Positions 32,508 through 45,397 are shown, numbered from the stretch's first letter. The stretch is 64,000 nt of DNA from Vandiemenella viatica (GCA_031002005.1 CM061919.1:175815121-175879120), one strand, 5' to 3'. Program-made: numbers and translations. Notes: a model not told the origin generated them from the letters alone.

Positions 32508-32764
32508 TAATAAAACAGGGCGACTACTTATTCTTGCCGTACAGTTTGGTCTTGACAGTATGTTACATCCGGTAAGAGTTCTCCCTTCCCGACTTCCATT
32601 CCCTTGCCCCCTCTGAAGATTGAGTAGGGGAGCAAAATAGCAAAAGTGGGAGCTGGTAAAGACTAATTTGTCATTCACCCAGACATGGCACATTTATGAG
32701 TAAAGGAAGTTACCATTCATTATGAGGGAATTTTTACTGGCACACCCTTTGGTGGTAGTAGGCA

Positions 32765-32990
32765 CGGAGCACTAGTGACGCAGTCGTGGACGCGGCGCGG
32801 CGCTGCGTCACGCGGGGTGTGGCAGCCGCCAAAGATGGCGGCGAGCCGGTCAATGGGGGAGTACGGCAGGTCGTTGACCCCGATCGATGGCCGTCGTCTG
32901 GCCTCCCTTCCCCTGGCACCCCGCCGCACTCGCGTACGTATTGCGGCGCCCGGTGACGGGCGCGCGTACTACACATCACGGGCCGCAAAA
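32765..32990. promoter_or_regulatory. CpG-rich island with YY1/Pho-type site
   Basis: About 225 bp of strongly CpG-rich sequence in AT-rich surroundings. It contains CCGCCAAAGATGGCGGCG, which holds a good match to the YY1 / Pleiohomeotic consensus (AAGATGGCGGC). GGTGACGGGCGCGCG, ACTCGCGTACG and GATCGATGG words are also present. No TATA box and no convincing exon follow on either strand. A promoter, a Polycomb-response-type element and GC-rich repeat debris are all possible. Confidence 0.35.
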
Positions 32991-33599
32991 AAATAGCACC
33001 CACCACACTTCACAGGCATGGTTTGCTTCCAGTTGTATTTGAAGAAATGTCACAAATATTCTTCTTGGATATTCTTTGTGGCCTTTTTGTATTGTTAGTA
33101 ATCTCTAAAGCTGTAGTTTCCATTAGCTTTCTGCATCCTATGTCGCTGTTGGGTATACGTTCATGCGCGTTTTGGTGCGAACACCCCAAAGGCAGGAGGG
33201 AGCCCTACTCTCTCTCCATTCATCCGCCCTACAAGGAGGAAATTATACTGGGAGATATTTGGTGCATTTGATCGTTAGACTCTTGTTGTACACAGCCGTT
33301 ACCCTTTCTCTACCACGTAAAAGTCAACCTCATGATCTTTTCTTCCTCGTTTCTGAGACTATGGTGGAATTTCATAGGCTGTCCGGTGCGTCCAGAGAAG
33401 ACATAAGTACTATGAAACCGCTATATTGTATTACTTAATTATTTAAACAATTGGTCGTGTTAGGCTTGTATTCTTCATTTTATCCTATGACTGTGAGACA
33501 TGTAATTTCAAAACATGATGGCTTCAAGATGTGGTATTGACGGGGAATGCTGCGTGTATCTTAGGCAGAAAGGAAAACTAATGCATGAGCTATAGTTAA

Positions 33600-33840
33600 C
33601 ATATCCGAAAGTCTTCCCGAGTCACTCAATTACGCCTCCATTTCTTCGAACATGTAGTGTCAAGAGACGATGAAAATGTAGAAATTGACGGCAGAAGTGA
33701 AAGTTGAGGTAAGATGACCACGAGGAAGGATAGCGAGCAAGTGGATGTATCAGCAGTCTTTCAGGAAAGCTGAATATCAGCGAGGAGGGCCACACGCCAG
33801 TCAATTGTGAGAAATACTGCGAGGTCACTGCTGTAAGAAA
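33600..33840 (+). pseudogene. LINE C-terminal fragment
   Basis: The + strand carries FEHVVSRDDENVEIDGRSES across a stop and then GKMTTRKDSEQVDVS. This resembles the GHVxRRDGDxxE ... GRxRGRSP block at the C-terminus of LINE polyproteins. Short and degraded. Confidence 0.4.
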
Positions 33841-33967
33841 TAAGTTGAATGAATTATGGTAAGAAATTACTCGCTACATATACCTTGCCGTTTCGTTGTT
33901 CTTGTGACTCAATGGAATGGTAAAAGTGGATTCATATGGCATTACTGACCGGTACACACAGAAGGGT

Positions 33968-34183
33968 GTTCTTTTTTGCTTAGTGCTTTACGCCTCGTCG
34001 ATGTCATCAGAGGCGTGAAAGGACTGGGAACAAGGAACGGGAAGGAATTCGGTCTTGGCCTTTTGAAGGAAAAATCCTAGCATTTTCCTGAAGTGGTTTC
34101 TAAAACCATGTAAAACCGACCGGACGGGTATTCGAACCCGCATCCTCCGGAGCGTTACCGTTTATCCACCTCGCTCGGTCAGT
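33968..34183 (-). repeat. tRNA-derived SINE (family 1)
   Basis: The minus strand shows the head ACCGAGCGAGGTGGATAAAC, a B-box GCGGGTTCGAATACCC, the body with TGGTTTTAGAAACCACTTC, and the tail GAGGCGTAAAGCACTAAGCA. Essentially full length. Confidence 0.75.
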
Positions 34184-35877
34184 GGAGTTATGCGTTGCAG
34201 CGCATTCAGCCTCTGTGATGGTGTACTTGCAGTAGCTTAACGTGGAGTACGAATCACGGAGCGTTCACGGCGAAATTCATTCACATCGACAATGTAAAAT
34301 TTGCCAAAGATTAAAGTCATACTAGGCGTCCGAAAAGTTCCTTGCCTGAACGGTTACTGGCTGGGTCCATTTTTTACGTCAGTGATGTGTCTGTCGATGA
34401 TGCAATTGAAAAAGAGTCCGTGAATTACTTGATCTCTCTTGTGCAGGTTTTTCTAGGAGGAAATGAAGGATTTATTACAAAACAGTAGATTTACTATCCA
34501 GAAATCAGTGCAGAACTGTCTACTGGAAGTAAAATAATGGAAAATTTTCGATGAATATGAAAAACAGTTCAACAGAGGATTGTGGTAATACAGTATACGC
34601 GGTGAATCTTGTAAAGATGTGTATGCAGTGAATCTGGTAAACTGCGTTTAATCTGCAAGTGACTAATATTTGGTAGCTTCACAGGAGACGTAATTATGAA
34701 GTCAAACTTGTTATTTTTAGTTGATTTCAGCTTTGTACTGCTGTATTTACTATTGAAATCCTTACTAGTTGCAAAATCGTGCACAAATAACTTGTTTTAG
34801 TTTTACCAAATTCGTGATTAGTGGAAATGGTTTAGAATAAAACAAAGACCATGTAAATAGTTATCGGGTGTAACTAAGTCCTTCTGACTTACGGATGTAT
34901 CAGAGTTCAGATCCGGTTTTAACTACCCCGACTCCTGGTTTTCCAAAGGTTTGTACAGATGAATCCCAGACTATATGTATAATGTGGGTCATGCTCGATT
35001 TCGCTCGTCCTCATTTCAAAAAACTGGTAGTAGCTAGGAGACGACATGCATGTGTGTTTGCTTCAAATATCGAAAGTTTGTTGGATACTCTCCTAAAAAG
35101 GCAGATTCTTTCGTACATGTGTCCAAATGTTATTGTACGTGCTTCTGACTGTGATAATTGATGAAAAGGGAGAGTGTGAATCCATGAGCCGGCTAATTCA
35201 AGCCTACTCTTCCGAAAGACAGGAATTTTGCCGCCCAGTTTTACGTCACTATCCGCCGTACGAATCGTCGTCAAATGTGCTGTATGTCTTTTTCACCATG
35301 CGCATTGCAGGTCAGTTTGGGATTTAGCTCGTAACTCTAATACACAATCTAATCGTGATCTCCTTTCATGTTTCAAATGATCAACATTTCTTAGGCCTCG
35401 AATCAGCCAATCTTTTGTAAAGCGCTAGATGTCTCGGCTACGAGGAGGGATGTTGCAGACGCAATCGATTTGAAATAACACTAACGCTACTTCAAATACT
35501 GCCGTAGATTGCGTTTTGCCAATGCTGATAACATTTTTTACGCCTGTTTAGACGAATTTCGGCTTCAGGAACAAAATCTTTTCACAAACAGAGTTTGGCA
35601 AATGGTTCTTAGTACACGCGGAGAGAGACAACATTCGCTTTCGTTCCTTAAGCCGTCGAAAGGATTTAAAACGCACTTCCAGAAGAGAAACAGTGATAAA
35701 ACTTAAAAATGTTGTTACTCACGGTATTTGAATCAGGCGCTTGCTATAATCTTTGCCAGTTTGTCAGTGAATTCTCGATCAGGCTCTGTTCTCACCTGGC
35801 ATTAAAACGGACACTTTGATTTTTTTAGGAAGTTGTGTTTCGTGAAAGTGACCGCGAATAATTATTGTGACTATGAT
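34184..35877. other. Long stretch without identifiable genes or repeats
   Basis: Open frames up to about 88 codons occur at 34895-35161 and 35011-35274 on opposite strands but show no family motif. Nothing else is supportable. Confidence 0.3.
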
Positions 35878-35885
35878 GTTCAGAC

Positions 35886-36669
35886 TAGTGATGTTTCGAT
35901 ACAAGTAAATAAAAGTAAGTACTCGATACTGTGTTTCGATACCGAGTACGTTTCGTATTCGAATTAATTCATTCGATACTTACTCGGTATCGGAAGAAAA
36001 GTATTTGTATCGAATCGAAAGTATCGAAACGCACCCGGGGTTAAATTCTAAATGCATCATCCCTGCTGCGCCACTCAGTCGCGCCTGCGAAATTAATTTC
36101 CCACTGACGTCAAATTGGTAGCATTGTAAATCAAACAAAATCAATCTTAGAATAGGCAATCTAATCTCAAAGATTGATTTAGGTCCCTATTTCATTGTAA
36201 TAAAGTTGTACTTGGAGCGCATTTCGTTGTACTTGGCCAATGGTTGATCCCGCGCAGCCCCACACATAAACTAAAATGTATGGTTCATAAGCAATTATGT
36301 AGCCCATGTGAATCGGAAGAAGAAGCTTCTTCAGCTAGCGTATCACAGGAATATCAGTTCTGGAAATATCACCGTAATCACAAAGTCTCTCTCTATTTGT
36401 CAAACACTGTAATGTGTCTAAAAAGCAATCCATATTTAAATATTTAAAGATAAGACAAAACCTTCAAAGTTTGCTTACAATGTGAGCTTTATTATAATTT
36501 TAATAAATAAATACAAATGTTTACTGACTGTTATTTGATTTTATTACACTAGGCAAATAAAATAAATAATTTAGCAACATGTCACGTATATTTTTATATT
36601 TCGACATTAATTAAAAAAAGTATCGATATGAGTAAGTATCGATACTTTGATGGTATCGGAACATCACTA
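35886..36669 (+). mobile_element. Internally deleted hAT transposon, 8-bp target duplication
   Basis: The left end TAGTGATGTTTCGATAC and the inverted right end TAGTGATGTTCCGATAC match at 16 of 17. The 8-bp repeat GTTCAGAC flanks them at 35878-35885 and 36670-36677. Many GTATCG/CGATAC words crowd both ends, as expected for sub-terminal transposase sites. A transposase C-terminus survives at 36310-36447. Confidence 0.9.
36310..36447 (+). pseudogene. hAT transposase C-terminal dimerisation fragment
   Basis: The frame reads SQEYQFWKYHRNHKVSLYLS and NTVMCLKSNPYLNI. This matches the C-terminal hAT dimerisation region, where a Y/F-W-xx-H stretch is followed by LxxYLSxPVxxxxxxPLxxW. The terminal W/PSERxFS part is absent, so the frame is truncated. 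Confidence 0.55.
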
Positions 36670-36944
36670 GTTCAGACTGATGCCAGTTGTCGAGCGAGAC
36701 AGAAAATAATCTGTGTGTAGGGCACTGGGACGTAACACCTGCTCTCGCAGCTGCGTCCCATTGGGGGATTGAATTGTAAAAGGCCCGCGCGACAAAGAAG
36801 ACGACCCATACTTGCAAAGCAGTCCCGACGGCAAAATAAAAAGAGAAAGAAAGCCAACACCGGATGCCCCGGGGCAGGTGACACTTGATTCAGTGCTGTC
36901 GTACTCTGTACTCTGCCTTGAAAACATAACTCCTAACTATACAG

Positions 36945-37400
36945 GGTTATTATAAATTGTTGAAACTATTTCACAAACTTACTGTAGATATATTATTTGA
37001 CATACTGTCACAAACTTTAGTCATATAGTAAAACTCGAAAAGTTTTTCAGCCGCGTTTCAAATTTCTGCCACAAAAGCGCAGACGTGAGCTGTCTGTCAA
37101 GATGTCGACATTCGCCAAGATAGCTTATGTTGTGCTTGAATTCATATCATGGTCTCCACGCTCTCCTGACCTAACTACAAGCGATTATTTTTTGTGAGGC
37201 TATGTGAAATATTCAGTGTTTAAGCCCCCTCTTGCAACAAATCCACCAGAACTGCAAGCTGGCATCAGAGGAATGCTGCAAGAACTTGATTATTGACTTT
37301 AATATCTGCAGAATCAATAAGGGGCACGTACAGAGCACTTTTTTAAAGTCTTTTTCTGTATGACTGTAAAGTTTTGCCAAATCAAATAGTCACTTCAATC
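36945..37400 (+). pseudogene. Tc1/mariner-superfamily transposon remnant
   Basis: The left part begins with ACAGGGTTATTATAAATTG, a common terminal pattern. Downstream, the + strand reads WSPRSPDLTTSDYFL, a decayed form of PPRSPDLTPCDFFLWGYVK with the last catalytic acidic residue. A GYVKYSVFKPPLATNPPEL segment follows. The stop inside the FLWG motif shows it is dead. The right end is not clear. Confidence 0.55.
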
Positions 37401-37439
37401 ATTTATAACGCTGACTGGAATTTTTAACATGTTTTAAAT

Positions 37440-37748
37440 CTGGGGTTACCAACCTATGGTGCGCTTCCCCCTAGGGAAGTGTAAGAAATTTTGAGGGTAA
37501 GCGTGGCGTGTTAATAAATAAAACAGCATACATTAACGTAGTAAAAACATAGATGTTTGAGTAAAAGGAGAAGAAAGGAAAATTTCTTCCTGTAATACGT
37601 TTAGCAAAACCTTATAAAATTCGTTTTAATTTTTTTTAACGTAAACGCCAAAGTTAAAAAAAAAAAAAAACATTATGGGATATGGAGGCGTAACCTCAAA
37701 CAAGAATCATCAGAGGGGCCGCATGCCTTAAAAGATTGAGAACCCCTG
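37440..37748. mobile_element. hAT-type MITE
   Basis: The left end CTGGGGTTACCAACCT and the inverted right end CAGGGGTTCTCAATCT are related TIRs. The flanks TTTTAAAT (37432-37439) and TTGTAAAT (37749-37756) differ at one base, consistent with an aged 8-bp duplication. The interior has a poly(A) run and no protein. Confidence 0.7.
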
Positions 37749-37759
37749 TTGTAAATAAT

Positions 37760-38460
37760 TTCGTGAGAAGTAAGTATAGTCTCATAGCTGTGATTTTTGG
37801 ATGTTGAAAATTTTCATTCAGATACGTTTTTAATATCTCTTTAAACGAGCAATTCTTGTATATATACCATATATTTTGTATTTCGTAAACGGCTGTGACA
37901 ATTTGGATGAAATTTAATATTTAGATAACTTTTTTTTAAGATTACCTAAATAGTTGTCTTCCCTGCAAAAACCCATTTTTACAAAATACCAACAATTTTT
38001 GCTCTTGTTGTCTCGAAAACAGCTCTTACGCCATCTCGTAGACGATTCAGGTACCAGGAAGCCTACTAATATTTTCTCTTTGGTTTCAAGGAACCCATAT
38101 ACTTAAACGAACAATTCATGTATACTAACTGACCAATGCGAATATTTCCCACAAAATCATTATAAATCACCGAATTGTTATATAATAATGAGGAAATAAG
38201 TAAATACAAGTATTTATTGATGAAAGGTATTTTATTTTGAAGAGTAGTAATAAATATCAATTTCACTGTAAGAAGTCGTTAACATTAAATACTCGATAAC
38301 TGTAAAATACCATTACCATTAAATACTACATGTTTAATTGTAAAGAATTTCAAAAGTAAATATATTTAAAAAAATATTGGCTTTGTCAGAACTCATTTTT
38401 CAATCTTCTTAACTTTACATAACTTCTCTGAAAACTGTATTAGCAGTTGTGATCATCGTT
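37760..38460. other. AT-rich stretch without recognisable features
   Basis: No motif-bearing frame or repeat end found. Confidence 0.3.
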
Positions 38461-38464
38461 GATT

Positions 38465-38809
38465 TTATGATCGTAACGAATCTACAAACTCGTGAAAATG
38501 GCACATACGTGTATCTATATGAAAAAACAGGTTCTGATAAATACGTATAATGCTGCGTTTTGAAGCGTCTGGTGGTGTGATGTTAATGCGAGGTAATAGC
38601 ATAGTTTTATCGGGGTGAATTAATTTAGCACTGATGATGTACTCATCTACGAGAATTACCGCTAATCTTGCACCATTAATTAATCCCTGATTAGCATTAA
38701 TATTTCTATTTAACATCATAATAGCATTTTTCTTTAAAAGAAATTTATGAGGTGGTAAACCAGACCATCTCGGACTTAAATCGAAACATGCCGAGTGAAG
38801 ATCGGTCAC
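38465..38809 (-). pseudogene. PIF1/Helitron-type helicase C-terminal fragment
   Basis: A 114-codon frame contains SGLPPHKFLLKKNAIMMLNR, NQGLINGARLAVILV and MLLPRINITPPDASKRSI. The order LPPHxLxLKxxxxxMLLRN - GLCNGTR - PRIxLxP is the C-terminal part of PIF1-like helicases, almost always from Helitron RepHel proteins when found alone in insect DNA. Helicase motifs I-IV and the Rep domain are absent. No Helitron 3' hairpin-CTRR end was identified nearby. Confidence 0.7.
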
Positions 38810-40700
38810 CCAGGTTCTAAGTATTACTAAGTTTTAACAATAGAAATATGAGACAGTTTGTAATCGCCTCTCTCTCTCTCTAAACCCCCTCTCTTATCAT
38901 TGCTATCATTTTGTCACAACTGCTATTCTAAATGAGAATGCATATAGTCTACCGTAAAAACAAAAAATAAAAGAATTTTTTTAAAAGCTCATGCCATTGA
39001 GGCATAATGAGCGAGTAAATAGACTAAAAATTTGCATTTTTAAGCGACGAAGCGCATTTCTGTTTAACGGTTTGTTCGGTTTTTTTAGTCTACCTATAAA
39101 GCTCTAATATTATAAGTATAGAATATCTTTGACCCTGCTTTTGGCCAGCTCATTGCGGTTCTTAAGCACTTTTCCATTTGCTGGGACGCCTCACTATTTT
39201 GAATTACAGAAACAAAATAGTAGCATATAGCTTACACTATATGCAGACGTAGCAAAACTTGCCCCACTCTCTGTGTCACTTTTGCTGACGCTCAGAATGC
39301 CATGAAGTTTCAAAACAAACAACTGGAAACAAAAATACCGGTTCATCCCAAATGTATGTATGGGATTTCCCCTCTCTTGGACTATTTTCATCGCTAATAT
39401 CATGAAATAAAGTATGAGGTTATTGTATCAAATACTTCGCGGGATTTTGCGCACCCTCTGTTACATTTTTGCAACAACTTTATCCGACATTTCGATTGCT
39501 GTCTAGCATCATATTCATGGGCTTTGCCTTCCGTTCAAGTATTTGGTAGTATTAACTGTAAGAAAACAGCAAAATCGTTTAGCTGTTGCCGTTTATTGTG
39601 TCATAATGTAAAAAGATAGTTGTAACGAAAAGAGGAGACCAGTTTTTTTAAGTGAATATTCAATAAACATTCTGATATTAGTCATTACGCAAAAAAATCT
39701 CTACGAGCTACTACCGGAAGTCTTATTTGTATATTTCTTCGTAATTCGAGTCCGAATTTCGAACCTTTATTACTTAATTTTCGGCCCCTGGGATGTGCAC
39801 TTGTCTCGTATTCTGAGATTCACGGTTCATTTACGGCAGGAACGTAATTTCTTGTCGTTACGTCAGTTTTATGATTGGTACTTCTCGTCAGTTCATAGCG
39901 GTAATGTACATTCAATGAAAGACAGTGCTGAAACTCGCTGTAAGGCTTGAATTAACAACGGGTTTACACTTGTGAAATGTAAATAAACTGAGAAAGGCAA
40001 GCGGCTGGTGCTGAGAAAGATCTGTATCTTTATGAATGCATGATGTGAGCATGTGTTACCCACACTTCGCCTTTCTGTTTTGCAAATCTTTAATTTGGCA
40101 GCGTTTTTTTCGATTTATTTAAAATTCGTAACATTTACGCTTATGAAAGAAAGGGTCAGTTAATGTACGAATTTGTAAATGATAAAGTATCTGGTCTTCC
40201 TTATTTCTCCTGAGCTTTGCAATGTGTATACTACAATAATTCGTTTTATCTTTTATTTTTTTAAAAAAAAATTAAGTTTTTGTCGGTTATGTTAAAACCA
40301 TACATTGTTTTGTGAACCTGTATTAGTGTTGTTTCTGGTTTGTTACTTCTATTAAAATCGAGATTTAGATAGCGAAGTATGTATCATCAATCACCATTTC
40401 CATCGATTTTGAATTCCTACACCGAAACTTCTGCATTTTTTATTATTTTTTTTACTAAGCTATAAGTAGTTCTTACTTTTTTTATGAACTATATCCGAGT
40501 ATATTTTATCGTAGAAACGTGTAGGTTTTTCGTTACAAGAAGCCTGGTAGTAAATTCCCAAAAAGTTACGGGGTTCTGCTGAACCAAACTGCTGAACGGA
40601 TAGTAAACGTTTTTAAAGAATACAGAAGTGCTGTTGGTTGCTGATAAGTTGTTGGACTGTGGCTCGGAAACTTGAAGTTTCCATCCCAACAGAAACACTG
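38810..40700. other. AT-rich stretch without recognisable features
   Basis: Contains a short (CT) run at 38870-38881. No coding frame with a known motif and no repeat boundaries. Confidence 0.3.
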
Positions 40701-40704
40701 TGCC

Positions 40705-40912
40705 CTATGGGCGAGAAGTAACACTCCGGCTTCTGGATGATGCGGGTTCGAATCCCCGCCCGACCACAAGATTTCTATTTTCCATGATTTCCAGAACACA
40801 CTCCACCTGATATCTATGCTTCTTCAAACGACCATGGCTGATTTCCTTCCCGTTCATTGCCTCCAGACCTTTCCCACTTCTTAGGACCTTGACGTCGGCG
40901 AACCACAATCTC
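40705..40912 (+). repeat. tRNA-derived SINE (family 1), partial head
   Basis: TGGGCGAGAAGTAACACTCC is the A-box arm and GCGGGTTCGAATCCCC a perfect B-box. The diverged body follows (TTTCTATTTTCCATGATTTC) to CTTGACGTCGGCGAACCA. A C-rich run follows at 40909-40923. Confidence 0.75.
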
Positions 40913-40923
40913 CCCCCCCCCCC

Positions 40924-43900
40924 ACCTCCGCCCGGAAAAAAACCCGCACCAACCGAAACTTGAAATTTTACTTGTATCTTCTGGCAGGGCAGCTGAGGAA
41001 TTCCTGCAAAATTCTACATTAAGCAGTTGGTCCCTTTTATGGTTGGGTTAACGAGTTAGTTTTAAACTACTGCGGAGGCAGAATGCGAGACAAGTTGAAA
41101 CTGTGTCGCTTAGCCATTAAAACTGCAAGAAATCATTAGCCTTTTCTAATTTTTTTCTAAATTATTTTTACAGCTGTATGCTCAGACCTTAAGTCTGTAT
41201 GTTTATCGTAAATACTCCTCTGTGGAACTGTCGCTTGGTGTCCGCTGAAAGATGTTACAGCTGTTTGTTCTTTCGCGTCCTTTCATCGGTCGTTGTAAGT
41301 TTTATTATTTTATGCCATAGTGATTACCTTTTCTTCTTCCATAGCTCGTCGAAGATGACGAGTTGAACAGCGTGTCCCGGCAAGTCATTTGTTCCCAGTT
41401 GCTCAACTAAATAGAATTGTTATAAAATAAAGTTCAATGCAATTCCTCGTGCCTTACATTGTAGCAAAAAGTTTCAGTTGTCATCCTGGTCGAGGTTGCA
41501 TTTCAACCTAACCACAAACCAAAGGAAATTAAAAATAAATTTAAACAACTTCCGTTAAGCCGCATTATATTCGTTTTAATTATGATCCAGGCCCCAAAGA
41601 TCGTGATAAATGTTGAACTAACTACTTTGATCCGCATGAAGTAGCGTTTTAGTGCATGGTGCTCATGAAAAAAAAATTTATTTGCAACTTATAGCCTTAC
41701 ATATTTATGGATGAAAAGACTTCACCGAAAATATCTACATCGAATGAATGTGAATAAATAAAATCAATTAATAATTAATATGTTAATTGAAACTCAACAC
41801 TTACTTTTGTTTCAGAGTTTTGGTAATTCATTTCTTCGCGAATGCTTAGCTAAATAAAACTGCTATTAAGTAAAGCGAATAACCTCGATTTAGTTGTAAC
41901 ATCTGCGGTCGTTGTTAGTCCGGCAAAGAAGATCGGGAACGTGACATAACAGCGTTGCGGGCACAATGCAATTCCTTATTTTCTAGAACTTTACTCTCGT
42001 TTCAAGGCTGGCGTTAGTCCTGTCGTATTATTCCTGTTTCATTAACCCAGTTTTGGACAGCTGTTAGATGTATATTTAAAAAAAAAAAATGTGGTTGGAA
42101 TTTTTAGTACTTAAATTTTTTTGCAACCGGTAACTACCTTTCTCGCTGTTGAATCCTTAAGCGCATCAACGACAGAGGATCATTCGCTTGAGAAAACTTG
42201 TTCCTTAGACGGGACTTAATATATACGCCCTTACACAGATTACAGTCTCTAGGGGAGTGCTCTTTTTACCTCCTTTTTCCCCCCATTCCGTCCGTAGAAT
42301 GAGCGAGCTCCGTTGCGCAATGCCGTCAGAGGTTCTTGGTCGATGCCGCAGCAAGTTTACCATCCTTCCGACAGATGGCAGGCGAGTGAGTGCGTAGTGG
42401 ATTTACCGCGGACAGGTTCATTGCAAGGAGGCGCCCGTCGCTCCTTATCTCCACGGAAAAGCTTCCAACGCTGCTTCTGCCCCACTCGCCGTGTATTCAG
42501 TTCAAGAGTAAATATTTAACTCGACTCTAAGCAGAAGGACAATACTGTTGTCAAGAATAAGTGAATACTTCAAATTAAGTCCTCTTTCACTAAATACACT
42601 CGTTCAGAAAAATATTCCCGCGAGATTTATTTTAAATAATTTGCTGCATCCAAATTCTTACAAATATTGTTTGTATAAGGTGTAGAAAACTCTCTTAGCC
42701 TTATGTTGTAATTTTTGGGGCTATTTTGTATTTCAAGATTACTTCAGGCATAAGGGCTTTACTGTAGGGTTCGTTAAAGAAATATTACTGCAATTTCCAA
42801 AACTCATGTTTTCTCTAGTATAAGTTTTCCCTTCTGACACTACTTGCGTTCCAAGTTCGACACTTATCATATCTAATAATAGAAATTATTTTCAAGCTTT
42901 TACAGTTTGAATGTAGTAAGCAATTTTTATGAGTTAAAAACCAAGTGAAATAAGTTTCTACTATGCTGGCGTCGCTTTATATTTGATTAAATTATTTAAA
43001 TATGATTTAAATATTACTTACTTAAGAGAAAAGATAGATACTTGGTTTCTGAACATAAGAATTTAAGTAATTGTCTATAGAATAGAAATTTCGTTTCTTA
43101 AATTTATTAATTTATGAATCACTATAAATGCTAACACTCCGTCTCATACGATAAAAATTTCTCAGCCACAAATTGTCTCTTTCGTGCTAATATCTTGAAA
43201 TAATCGTAGGTGATTTTGTTCAAACTGTTAGTATGAGAAATACTTTGCTATCGGTTTCTACTGATCTACTTTTGCCAATACCTATGATGGTCATTACGCC
43301 AGCAGAAAAATAAACTTTATAGCAAATGAATAAAAATTGAAGAGTATCTAAAACACGACGTTTAAGAAATGTTTTTAGTAGCTGTAGATGCTCTGCTTGA
43401 TCAAAACAGACAAACAAAAATTTTTAGTAATGTAGAAAATAACACTATTTTACTGTAGTTAATCATTTTACTGCATTTAGGGGAAAGAGTTCGGGAAATT
43501 TGCTTATGGGCTCTCTTATGAAATCAAATTGTTTGATTAAATTTAGATTTTTGTTACCGGCATGGTATAGTCTCTCTATATTTTCTGTGATTTCCAACTT
43601 AGTTCTATTGAACTGAGGTAGGTGTGCTGTTTTGTTGCCTCAGTTATCGTGAGCATGTGCTAAAATTGTGGCAGCGTTTTAAAATTTTTGTTTATTTATT
43701 ATTGGCATTCAGTACTGAGACTGTAATGTCAGAACAAGGCTGACATGATTAGATTTGTTAATATAACACTGGTAATATGCAGTCATCATCATTATTCTCC
43801 CTAGGAGTAAAGATATGTCTTGTTTATTTACTTTAAAAAAAAAAAGTAAATTAAAAGGTACATAATTTGTCAGGTTGAAAATTTAAAAAACCTAACATCA

Positions 43901-44930
43901 TTAAAAAAATGTCTATTTTTGAAATTTCTCATTATTTTAAAGTTGTTTTGTTGAGTTTGTATTATTGGATGTATTTTCGGAGGTATATCTTACAGTTAAA
44001 ATAAAGACGTATTTTTTTCCTTGTAATAATTTGTTGAACTTTCTGTAATCAGTTAGAAAACATCTTTCTCTGGCTATATTGAGTTTGTGCTTTTGTTAGT
44101 TAAAACAATATATTTGCTGTCATGTTAACACAATTTTGTACTAAATTTTCTTTATTCAATAAAAAAAAAACTATTTTGTTTGTCTCTCTTCGGGGAAACT
44201 TTTATTTTCTCCTTTGATCACTAATCAATCAGTTATAACGGGTACATCCATTAATGGCCATTTATTTTTACTTGAGGTGCTGTATTGTTCAGATTTATAC
44301 TACTTTGCTGAGAAATTAATAATAATCCAATAGTTTGCATGGCCTTAAGCTTTAACAAGACTTTTTCCCTTTTTGGCTAAAGAATATAGTTTGAATTCAA
44401 GCAACAGGTTCGAAAAAAAGAAAACGCGTTTGGTCAGTGAGTTCTCGTATAACGATTTTGTTGTATAATGAGACTTCTTTAATTGGCTGCGATATTTCCG
44501 CCATTAAGTGATATAACTCTGTAAACGTCTTATTAATTTGATATACCGACTCATCCACACCACATTTACGATCTACTAATGACGGCTACCTGTGATGAGC
44601 ATACCTGCAGTATTATTCTGATGTCGTGTTAAAGGCTGGTTGTGCCTCTGTCTTCATTATAAGACCACTTCCACACTGTCTGGAACAAGTTAACCACTCG
44701 TTATGCGAGTCGTATCTGTTCTACGTTCATAAAGATATCAGTTGCCGGAGTCTGTAAGGGTTTTTATTACCCACAACAACAAAAAAAACTACAACCAGTG
44801 ACTTCGCTTCGTAGGCCTGTGTTTGCGAGGACTCCGTTCAGATTCCCCAATTAGTCAAAACTGTTTTGTAGTGATTTCTTTGTTTTATCGTAGTAATCCT
44901 AGTAACCTTTCCTGCTTTTGTTCTTCGGTG
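40924..44930. other. 4-kb AT-rich stretch; GC-richer segment at 42290-42510
   Basis: No gene, TIR pair or SINE seen. 42290-42510 is GC/CpG-richer, with a 68-codon open frame of no known family; it could be regulatory. Everything else is low-complexity AT-rich DNA. Confidence 0.3.
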
Positions 44931-44934
44931 CTGG

Positions 44935-45140
44935 CTGTGGTGGATGAGCGATAACATTCGGGTTTGGTATTCGCGACGTTACGGGTACGACAATAGATCT
45001 GCGAATCCACATTTCGGTTTTCCATGGCTTACCCAAAATCGCTCCGAGATTGTTCCTCCACAAAGATCTTAGCTGAATTAACTTTCCTTGACGAAAATCC
45101 TCAACCTGTTGTAATAACCTCGACTTCGCCCCACTAAATG
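44935..45140 (+). repeat. tRNA-derived SINE (family 1), degenerate
   Basis: GGTGGATGAGCGATAACATTC (A-box arm), CCACATTTCGGTTTTCCATG and ATAACCTCGACTTCG keep the family's order, but the B-box is lost. Confidence 0.5.
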
Positions 45141-45179
45141 AAAAAAGAACAGATAAACGTTGAGGATGGACAAATATCA

Positions 45180-45397
45180 CACAGAGCGGTAACGTCCTGA
45201 CCTCGCATTCGGGAGCACGTGGGTTCGAATCCCCGTCCGGCCATTCAGATTTGGGTTTTCCATTGTTTCCCCATATCACTCCAGGCCAAGCCTGGGACGA
45301 TTCCTTCAAAAGGCCATGTACGAATTCCTTCCCGCTCCTTGCCCCCCCAGTTCCTAATGACCTTAATGTCGATGAGGCTTAAAGCCAGAAACAAAAA
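45180..45397 (+). repeat. tRNA-derived SINE (family 1), slightly 5'-truncated, with target-site duplication
   Basis: It starts within the A-box (CACAGAGCGGTAACGTCC) and has the B-box GTGGGTTCGAATCCCC, the full body and an A-rich tail. The 10-bp repeat ACAAATATCA flanks it at 45170-45179 and 45398-45407. Confidence 0.85.

Noticed and set aside
32734..33006. Overlapping frames on both strands as a gene
   Set aside because: They are by-products of a CpG-rich island; neither shows a domain or splice context.
34895..35274. Opposite-strand frames of 87-88 codons
   Set aside because: They are mutual shadows with no recognisable motif.
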